The notes below the pieces were generated by a model. That model had not been told where the DNA came from. It searched no databases and was given only the letters and a program-made list of their open reading frames with translations. A program made the translations under genes and the position numbers. Positions 45,693-52,311 of a DNA stretch of 52,311 nucleotides are shown here, piece by piece. Numbering within the stretch: position 1 is the stretch's first letter; each line of letters opens with the position of its first letter. The DNA comes from Calcarisporiella thermophila CBS 279.70 (lineage: Eukaryota > Calcarisporiellomycota), in assembly GCF_041956535.1 (NCBI RefSeq), contig NW_027192204.1:682186-734496 (forward strand), in the 5' to 3' direction.

Positions 45693-47376
45693 GTTGTTAA
45701 CGTAACCAATTCCATAGAGTACTGGAGGTCCTAGCATATTGGTGTAAATATACTGTTATTCCATTCTGCTTTGTCCATTGGTGTAACAAGTACAGTAACT
45801 GTAACAGTTTTTGAGGACTGTTAGATATCCTTATTCTTAAAGAATAGAATTCCATTCTATCTTGAATTGAATTCAGGAAAGAGGTGAGGAACAATAAACA
45901 AAAGGGAGTGATTTTAAATAGAATCTCGGGAGTATCTAAGTGGAACATTAATACACCAATAATAAATTTGTGGTCAATAAGTATATAAAAGGAAAGGTAA
46001 TTAAATAAGTAAATAATGTAAATAAGGAAGTATTATAATTAATATTATAGTGTAAATTCGGTCGTGTTACAGTAACTAATATATGTTTAATTAATCGACA
46101 ATCGATCTCGGATATTTTTACTTAACGTATAAAATCACTTGTAGAACTTAATTACGTCTTTACCGAATCTTTAACCGAATTTTTTACGAAACGACTTTAC
46201 GTCTTTTTACGAACTTATTTTAGTGTAATAAACATTAGTATATGCCGAACCCTACTTGTGCTTATTACAGTTCCTCACGTCTTGAATTCAACAAGAATTC
46301 CGATATCTAACTGTTCCAAAAACTGTAACATCTGGGGGATTTCAATACAAATGATTATAGAACTCTGGCTAAGATTTTAGCAACTGAAATATGAATAAAA
46401 GGTTTGTTGTTTTTTCTAATTCACCTGTCCTTTTTACTTTTTTGAATGCACGTGTGGTCTCTGTGACTTCTTTGTGTTCAACTTGCTTAAATGGGTACGA
46501 ATTCTTGTCTGAGCAAAATCCCTTTGAGAATCGATTCAACGAATTTCTCTTAATGATATTCAAAGTGACAAAAGGATCTCATATTACTGTTTACATGTAC
46601 CATTATTTAATTGGAAAATGAATCATAAAATATCACTTCCGTTATAATACGACTGCCTAATATATTCGAACATCGCCCATTTCGATCTAGTGCCTAGAAA
46701 TTTCTAAGTTCCCTATAATACTGTATTTTAAAGGCATGGAACTCTGACGTACAACTCGAAACCACCAAGGATTTCAAACCCTGCAATCAATCTCCCCCAC
46801 ATGAAATTATCCTTTATTTCTCCTTTTCTGCTCAATTACTGAGTTTGTTCCTCATCTACACCCCGCATAACATACACATCGTCCTCAATAAACTGCCATG
46901 GAGCCTAACATTTGGGGTCAAAGGAGATGTGGCTTGGATATTCCTCCATTTCTGGGCGCGGCTAAAGAAAAAGGACCGTGTACCTCCCTAATCTAAGTGC
47001 GTATGAGAAAAAAAAGTGTGCTGAGTGTGGGGGCGAAGTACTTGAACCCTAAAGTCAGTAGAGTCAAAAAGTCGAGTGTGATTGGGTTAGATGTCTTAGG
47101 TTATGGCTAATTGTGCCACAAAGCATAAGCAACCAATACACAATGGAGTGACACACCGCAGTTCGAGTGCTTTAACTTGTTAAGTGAGTGCGTGTGTGTG
47201 TCACACTTGAAGCTAGTCTGACACAATCATCCCTTTTCTTTTAATTCGACCATCTTAGTTGTGGCGATCCCCTTTTTTAAAACTTGTATATAACGAGGTC
47301 TAACACTCTCTCACTGTTCGATGCTTACACTTATTCTTTATTTTTTTTATTAGCTTTCTAACATCGAATATCGACA
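45693..47376. other. intergenic, no gene seen
   Basis: 1.7 kb. The part from 46730 to 47330 is less AT-rich and holds a short GTGTGTGTGT run; it is presumably the promoter region of the Cys/His gene at 47377. No ORF is supported. Confidence 0.5.
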
Positions 47377-47694
47377 ATGGGGTTATGCAGTAAGGGAGGT
47401 TGTTGGAGTTCTGCATATTCGCGCGGTAATTATTGCGAGGTGCACACTTGTCGTGGTAGCTCTTGCTTTAGGGAAAAGCCGAAACAGAGAAGCTTATGCA
47501 GTGAGTGCGAATGTAGAATAAACGGCTGCAACGAAGAAGTAGTCGGTTCTAGCTCATATTGCGGGGCACACAAGTGTATTTCCGCTGGGTGTTATAAACA
47601 CAGAGACTTTGATGAGGAAGGAGACGCAGCGAAATATTTTTCGGCACATAAGGGGCTTGTACATCAGGTCAAAGACTTTCTTTTCAGACGATAA
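47377..47694 (+). CDS. Cys/His-repeat zinc-binding-type protein
   Basis: 105 residues with a repeated metal-binding-like motif: YCEVHTCRGSSC, then CECRINGC, then YCGAHKCISAGC, i.e. Y-C-x-x-H-x-C-x-x-x-x-C twice with C-x-x-x-G-C before each. This pattern occurs as tandem arrays in fungal proteins of unknown function and suggests two treble-clef-like zinc sites. There is no signal peptide, so the protein is probably intracellular. The C-terminal tail is charged (FDEEGDAAKYFSAHKG). GAACAA-type upstream sequence gives no clear TATA. The third Cys/His unit (FSAHKG) seems to have lost its cysteines. Confidence 0.6.
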   Translation: MGLCSKGGCWSSAYSRGNYCEVHTCRGSSCFREKPKQRSLCSECECRINGCNEEVVGSSSYCGAHKCISAGCYKHRDFDEEGDAAKYFSAHKGLVHQVKDFLFRR

Positions 47695-47708
47695 AGATGC
47701 CCTGAGAC

Positions 47709-47724
47709 ATACAGTAGGCCGCAT
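47709..47724. repeat. internal near-copy of the window's terminal repeat
   Basis: ATACAGTAGGCCGCAT matches the right-hand terminal 16-mer at 15 of 16 bases and in the same orientation. It starts 15 bases after the stop codon of the Cys/His gene. Confidence 0.6.
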
Positions 47725-47968
47725 GGGTGTTTGAGCAATTCGTGTGTTTTGCTTAACACGCGTATATTTCCTACATTTATCGTAGCTATGGTTTGAAACT
47801 ATATTAATATAAATAGCAGATCTAGCCTTTTCAACCATGTGCAGGCACTTCCAAATTAGTAGTTATAACATGGTCAAATCCCCTTTCACCACAATTATTT
47901 CGGCATCTCCTCATAAAAGAGGGATGGGAAAGTTAGTATAAAAAATTAGAGTCTACGACCTTTTTTGG

Positions 47969-47984
47969 ATACAGTATGTCGAAT
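47969..47984. repeat. second internal near-copy of the terminal repeat
   Basis: ATACAGTATGTCGAAT matches the terminal 16-mer at 14 of 16 bases, preceded by GG where the end has AG. Same orientation as the copy at 47709, so the two do not form an inverted pair. Confidence 0.45.
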
Positions 47985-48243
47985 CAACGAGGGGCTTGAT
48001 GCTCAACATTACTGTAAGATTCTCAGCGAAGAATATACATGGACATTGGAACATCATAAGCTCAATAAGTCGAAAGTGATATTCCAACACGAATGTTGTC
48101 CAGCTAAAACTTGTGTTTATTTTAGTCATGTATTTAATAAATCCAATTATAGCAGGGATAGATAGAAAAACTATTCGAAAAATTTCGCTGTTTCAACCAT
48201 ACCATCTCTCTTGACTGACAACTACTGACTTCTGGTTAAAAGC

Positions 48244-48348
48244 TTAAGGGATGAAATACTGTCCGCAACCATCACAAAAACCATCATTCTGTTTCTCATC
48301 ATCCGAATTGGCGGAATATCCGCACTTATTACAAGTCCAGCTCTGCAT
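48244..48348 (-). CDS. 34-residue zinc-ribbon miniprotein
   Basis: A short frame from ATG (48348) to TAA (48244) encodes W-T-C-N-K-C-G-Y, a polar 13-residue spacer, then G-F-C-D-G-C-G-Q-Y. Two C-x-x-C-G knuckles in 34 residues form a complete zinc-ribbon blueprint. Too short for most gene finders. It could be a real miniprotein or the last exon of a gene whose upstream exons I could not find. There is no signal peptide. Confidence is limited by the length. Confidence 0.4.
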   Translation of the reverse strand: MQSWTCNKCGYSANSDDEKQNDGFCDGCGQYFIP

Positions 48349-48970
48349 AATCGAAATAGTTAAATTTACAATCGTTTGCCTACAAACAAATGTAAAGATT
48401 TCAATATTATTAAGGATACAAAAAATTTTGACCTAGATAGTCGTCAGTATGGACTAGTAGAGTAGTGCAAAAGACCGGTTAATACAAATACAAAGAAAAA
48501 AATGAGGAGATGCTATCTTAAATAATCTTCAAACTGGTGCATATTTTATCCGGCTGACTAACTTAGAAAGGCGGTATTTAGTTCACACATGACTACAAAA
48601 TATTTTTCTGAAACTAATATTTTAACCGATCCATATCATGGTTAAAATTCTCTATTGACATTTAAATATCCAAAATTATGCTAATATTTTTTTTGTATTA
48701 TTATCATATCTAGTATCACAGGTAGACTTAATTCTTTAATAAAGATTCTGTATATAATCTATTTATTAGTTCTAAAGGATAGGACTAAATAAATTGATGA
48801 AAATAATACAATCAAAAAAGTGAAGTGATGTAATTTTAGAGTTTACGGCGTAGAAACTTAATTGTAAGCCATGATATATAGTTTGCACCCGTCCCTAAAA
48901 GAAGATTTCATGTAGGATTTTAATTAGGTACAGTAGTCGTAGCTGTTTCTACAGACGTGATCGAAATATT
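48349..48970. other. intergenic, no gene seen
   Basis: AT-rich DNA up to the left end of the Harbinger element. Nothing is supported. Confidence 0.55.
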
Positions 48971-48985
48971 GGGAGTGTTCACGCT
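48971..48985 (+). repeat. Harbinger left inverted repeat
   Basis: GGGAGTGTTCACGCT matches the right end at 12 of 15 positions, with CGATTTTT directly after. The sub-motif TTCACGCTCGATTTTT is repeated exactly at 49072-49087. A perfect palindrome, AATAAGCGCTTATT, lies at 48996-49009, and AACACTCCC at 49020-49028 can pair back with the first nine bases. Confidence 0.7.
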
Positions 48986-49209
48986 CGATTTTTTGAATAA
49001 GCGCTTATTGCGATTATAAAACACTCCCAGCCAATCATGCACCGCTAATTTTTCTCGCTACGCTAGGGTTATTCACGCTCGATTTTTGGCGTTTTTGCGT
49101 TTTGCTTTTTGATCGCATTAATTTTACAAAAAGAATTGACATGTTTTAATCAATTGTCATGCCATCACTCTCGGAAAGGGAGATTTTGGAAATTCTTATC
49201 GTGTAACAT

Positions 49210-50337
49210 TTGATTCAACTTGAGGAAGCGGATGTGGATGACTATACTAGTTGGGATTTCGGTCTTTTCTTACTTTTCATTTACACCTCTCGATATTTAT
49301 CCCCAAGATCCTTGGTTCCCAAATCCCCCCATTTTCGCGATGATGTTCTTTTTCGCTTAGATGATGGGCGATTTCGTAGACAAGCTCGCATGTGCAAGCA
49401 AGCATTCGCTGCTCTGGTAATGATGTTAGAAAGAAATCCTTCCCTTCATTCAACTGGCCCTACGCAACAATTGCCGGTATGGGTACAACTGTTAATTTTT
49501 CTCCGCCGGCTTTCCAATGGCAATGATGTTTTCGATTTAGCCTCAAAATATTCGATCGCAGAAGGTACTGTCATCAAAGTCACAAAACGAATTACCCTCG
49601 CGATTGAATCACTACGCCCCGAATATGTTACCTGGCCAAATACTAGAAGAAAGGAGGAGATTAAAAACAAGTTCCTTGATATGAGTGGCTTTCCAGATGT
49701 AGTAGGAATTATAGATGGGACACATTTTCGTCTTAATTTCGCACCTAGCAAGGATCCCGAAACGTATTGGTCTCGAAAGAAAGAGTATGCAGTTCAGGCT
49801 CAATTAATTGTTGATTCGGATTTTCGCTTTATCGACTATGAAATTGGTTGGCCTGGGTCGGTCCATGACGCTAAAGTTTATGTGAATTCTCAATTTTTTC
49901 GGCAACGTGAGGTGTTACTGCATCCACCCGAATACATTATCGGTGACTCGGCTTATCCCATTTCACCTTTTTGCATCACGCCTTTTCGATCTCCACAAAA
50001 TCGCCAAGAGAGAATATTCAATACGATATTTTCAAGTAAAATTAGAAATATTATTGAAAGAGCTATTGGTCGGCTCAAGAACCACTTCCCCGCATTCTAT
50101 TCATTGTGCTTGAAGGGCATGGAGAGTAATTGTAGGCTGATACATTGTGGAATTATGTTGCACAATTTTGTTGAATCCTTTGGAGATGAGTGGGAGGTTG
50201 ATGAGGGGAATATATTGGAAGAAATGGATGATGAATTGACCTATAATATGGATTGTGACAGAAGTGCTCGTGCTTTGGGAAAAGAAAAGCGAAGCAACTT
50301 GTTGACAGAGGTGCTATTAAGAAACGGCTACGATTAA
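49210..50337 (+). CDS. Harbinger (HARBI1-like) DDE transposase, with an early in-frame stop
   Basis: 375 codons open from 49210. The catalytic triad is complete: Asp169 (GIIDGTHFRLNF), Asp220 (GWPGSVHDAKVY) and Glu283 (IIERAIGRLKNHFPAF), with GDSAYP at 245-250. The fold is DDE superfamily 4 as in HARBI1. A start is the problem: a likely ATG at 49159 is in frame but a TAA at 49204 follows 15 codons later, and the next in-frame ATG is at codon 61 (49390). If CAA became TAA, the element is newly disabled; alternatively translation starts at codon 61 and still covers the whole catalytic domain. Its usual partner, a Myb/SANT protein, lies downstream on the other strand. Confidence 0.85.
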   Translation: MIQLEEADVDDYTSWDFGLFLLFIYTSRYLSPRSLVPKSPHFRDDVLFRLDDGRFRRQARMCKQAFAALVMMLERNPSLHSTGPTQQLPVWVQLLIFLRRLSNGNDVFDLASKYSIAEGTVIKVTKRITLAIESLRPEYVTWPNTRRKEEIKNKFLDMSGFPDVVGIIDGTHFRLNFAPSKDPETYWSRKKEYAVQAQLIVDSDFRFIDYEIGWPGSVHDAKVYVNSQFFRQREVLLHPPEYIIGDSAYPISPFCITPFRSPQNRQERIFNTIFSSKIRNIIERAIGRLKNHFPAFYSLCLKGMESNCRLIHCGIMLHNFVESFGDEWEVDEGNILEEMDDELTYNMDCDRSARALGKEKRSNLLTEVLLRNGYD

Positions 50338-50722
50338 CCATTCAATGTATATATGACACAATACAAGGGTATTTATTTTGTTAAGCTTGGGTTCAATGTA
50401 CTAAATATTCGGGGTTGTAATTTATCATTTGATCATACTGTAATCACTTTCATAAATAATTCTTAATCAAATATAATTCGGTGCACTTTCCATAAAAATG
50501 TAGTAGGTGCTAACTGGTAATTCGGTTCCTTAGAAAGACTAGGATGCTTTATTGAATTGGACTTATGATTACCATACACGTACTAACACAATTACATTAC
50601 CAGTGAATTGTTCGGAAATTATTAGGAAATTAATATAGGTGAAGACAAGAGTTAAATGAATTAATGAGTTGAAGTTAATGGCTAAAAGTTAGATAGTACG
50701 AAAATGAACAAGCCGTTGTACT
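50338..50722. other. spacer between converging Harbinger genes
   Basis: 385 AT-rich bases holding both 3' ends. No further feature seen. Confidence 0.6.
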
Positions 50723-51698
50723 TTACTCATCCTCCTGCGCTCTATTTCTATTTAGCTTCTTCATTTCAATATCTAACCTCCTATTATTAAACTTAATTTC
50801 TTCAGTGATCCGAATTCTCTCCAACTCCATATTATTTCGTTCCAATTCTAGCTTTTGGTTAAGCAATCGTAACTTCTCTATCTCCGCCTCATAACTCAAG
50901 TGTGCCTGGCTTTCCTCTTTACGGCGCTTCGACTCCCTTTCGTCTGCCATTATTTTTACATATTCATTAAGTACTTCCATCGTATTCTTTGAACGTTTTC
51001 CACTAGATTTAGCAATTTGAGATTTTGTTCGATTGCTAACAGACGTTGGTGGGGTTGCCCACTCTACATCAGATACGTCCTCCGCGTCCTCAAAATGGCT
51101 CTCCTGGCTTGGGCCGACTTCATTATCCACCGTACTTATGTTGTTTTCTTCTCTATCAATATCGGAGAATATTTCAATGAGGCGCGTCGGATATACGTCC
51201 AATACAATTTTGTATTGTATCTAAAAAAATTAGTTTTCACCTTTCAACAGATTCACTGATAATTCTGCCTAGATTTTGACCATCTACACTGATAGCTGAG
51301 GTACTATACTCAGGCCCAGGAATCTTGTAGGAAGGCGACACATTCTCCCTTGATCCATGGTATCTTTCAAAATGATCACGGCGTTCAAACACTTGAACAT
51401 CTGATCCAGTCATGCCTTCTTTTTTCTCGACGGCTACCCAGAGTTTAAGGAGCGAGTCGTATTTGTTCTTGCACTGTTGTGTAGTAAAGCCGAGCTTATT
51501 TGACGTACGCTTCCATATCTCCATTTTAATCCCCTTAATATACGTATCCCAATGTTCTTCTACAATTGCGATCAATGTATCAATCTCCTTAGCTGTCCAT
51601 TTGGCTCGTCGATTGCCAGTCGCCGTATGTGAATGGAGAGATGAAGATGAAATTGAAACGCCCGTAGAGCTCAATGTAGAACCACTTCGTGTTTTCAT
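50723..51698 (-). CDS. Myb/SANT-like DNA-binding partner of the Harbinger transposase
   Basis: Two exons (51698-51288, 51220-50723) joined by a 67-nt phase-0 intron with donor GTAGAT give 302 residues. Residues about 30-95 form a Myb/SANT-like trihelix: RRAKWTAKEIDTLIAIVEEH, then IWKRTSNKLGFTTQQCKNKY and LLKLWVAVEKKEG. The C-terminal 100 residues are a long charged coiled coil (EIEKLRLLNQKLELERNNME ... IEMKKLNRN). In PIF/Harbinger elements this second protein binds the ends and helps the transposase enter the nucleus. A basic SGKRSKN stretch may be the nuclear signal. The intron is inferred: without it the two halves lie in different frames separated by stops. Confidence 0.75.
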
Positions 51699-52089
51699 TT
51701 ACTAAAAAAAAGTAAAACGATTTTCTAATAAATCTTTTATAACCAGGCTGTATTAATGGAGCATTTTTTTTTTCCTTTCGTAATATAGTAGTTCATCTAT
51801 ATAGTTCTTTGAACCTTGTTATTTGAACCCTGGAGATTGTCTGGGCAACCCCTGTAATGTACTAAATCTTCATCATGCATAATTTAATGGAACTTCCCAC
51901 TGTGATAAAGATAAGATATTTTAACTTGTGAATCAAGTTATGATAAATTCGTTTCAGCCAAAAACGCGACTCGAGAGGTGATTATTTTTAAGCGATATTA
52001 CGATTTTCTGAGTATTCTGCTGAATCCAAATTAGCCAGTTAAAATGCAGGATTTCGCTTAATTTTAAGCGAATAATCAGAAAAATCGGT
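51699..52089. other. right subterminal region of the Harbinger element
   Basis: Non-coding. Contains TTTAAGCGATATTACG near 51990 and the near-palindrome CGCTTAATTTTAAGCG near 52056, sharing AAGCG/CGCTT motifs with the left subterminal region. Confidence 0.55.
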
Positions 52090-52104
52090 AGCGTGAACCA
52101 CCCC
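52090..52104 (-). repeat. Harbinger right inverted repeat
   Basis: AGCGTGAACCACCCC, preceded by AAAAATCGGT, is the inverse of the left end at 48971. It sits 192 bases inside the right-hand window end. Confidence 0.7.
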
Positions 52105-52295
52105 AATATCGGATTGATTTCAGCCAAATTTACTTACAGGGACTTTTTACAGGGTACTGGGAGAAGGGAAAATTTTGCATGTGGTTTCCAAAAAGAAGCA
52201 GCAAGAAAAGGAGTAATCATTGCATCAAAAATGAGGGCATTTGGATGTATATTGGTAGAACTATTAGATCTCAAAAGAAGAACATAATATTAAAG
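52105..52295. other. spacer between Harbinger end and window end
   Basis: 190 bases that include an open plus frame (64 codons in all from 52093) with a tail reading AFGCILVELLDLKRR. That string resembles the F-G-x-x-L-x-E-L-L core of a protein kinase or of another enzyme, but it is too short to assign. Confidence 0.35.
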
Positions 52296-52311
52296 ATACA
52301 GTATGCCGCAT
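52290..52311 (-). repeat. right terminal inverted repeat of the window
   Basis: The last 16 bases, ATACAGTATGCCGCAT, are the exact inverse of the first 16 bases of the window, and the match extends to 21 of 22 positions. Confidence 0.7.

Larger units (their letters stand above)
48971..52104. mobile_element. PIF/Harbinger DNA transposon, about 3.1 kb
   Basis: A DDE transposase (plus) and a Myb/SANT-like protein (minus) converge inside a pair of short inverted repeats, GGGAGTGTTCACGCT on the left and GGGGTGGTTCACGCT on the right when read inwards, both followed by CGATTTTT (two extra bases on the right). Size, two-gene content and GGG-start termini are those of PIF/Harbinger. The bases outside are ATT on the left and AAT on the right; these do not form a clean direct target duplication, so the exact limits may be off by a few bases or the element may have decayed. 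Subterminal sequence is rich in AAGCG/CGCTT motifs that the Myb partner may bind. Confidence 0.8.

Noticed and set aside
1-52311. Treating the window-end repeats as the Harbinger inverted repeats
   Set aside because: The Harbinger pair has its own ends (GGG...TTCACGCT) at 48971 and 52104, with no similarity to the window-end motif.
1-52311. Apparent excess of ACTGTA/TACAGT strings
   Set aside because: I counted about 37 on both strands; simple composition (about 35 percent GC) predicts about 36, so there is no enrichment. Only the longer 16-mer matches are notable.
1-52311. tRNA or rRNA genes
   Set aside because: No A-box/B-box pair with cloverleaf potential and no rRNA-like stretch were noticed by eye; a covariance-model scan would be needed to be certain.

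Overview
The window comes from a filamentous fungus. It is visibly AT-rich between genes, and the genes are cut by many short GT-AG introns of about 42-82 nt, plus one GC-AG intron. The protein families are fungal: an allantoate-permease-type (Dal5) MFS transporter, a GFA/CENP-V protein, a secreted tyrosinase, a GliT-type dithiol oxidase, an NmrA-like protein and cystathionine beta-synthase. Ascomycota seems most likely but the exact group cannot be fixed from sequence alone. Most genes appear only after splicing, so the coordinates below are for exon chains worked out by hand.

Layout. 0.4-9.3 kb: GFA-domain enzyme, 11-exon MFS transporter, tandem two-domain defensin, a small secreted precursor and a secreted tyrosinase. 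10.8-14.5 kb: three secreted cysteine-bearing proteins. 16.1-19.9 kb: a large ruined gene for a secreted multi-domain protein (Ser/Thr/His-rich segment, B-lectin-like segment, bacterial-looking 59-residue repeats). 20.3-30.6 kb: a decayed 6PGDH/3-HIBADH-type oxidoreductase, then intact NmrA-like, cystathionine beta-synthase, SDR and GliT-type genes, all on the minus strand. 32-37 kb: a graveyard of mobile elements (Ty3/gypsy, LINE-like, Tc1). 38-48 kb: another secreted Cys-rich protein, two unrecognised proteins, an old dispersed repeat, and two small zinc-binding proteins. 49-52.1 kb: a 3.1-kb PIF/Harbinger element with its own inverted repeats, DDE transposase and Myb/SANT partner.

The first and last 16 bases of the whole window are exact inverted repeats of each other. 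They differ from the Harbinger inverted repeats. Either the window is a 52-kb cargo-carrying inverted-repeat element with defence and thiol-redox genes as cargo, or both ends run into the same dispersed TA-target element, or the match is coincidence. Near-copies of the motif at 47.7 and 48.0 kb show that it is not confined to the two ends.

Taken together the intact genes suggest an accessory, secretion- and defence-oriented region: antimicrobial defensins, secreted Cys-rich proteins, a phenol oxidase, and redox/thiol enzymes with a transporter. No polyketide or peptide synthase is present, so it is not a standard biosynthetic cluster.
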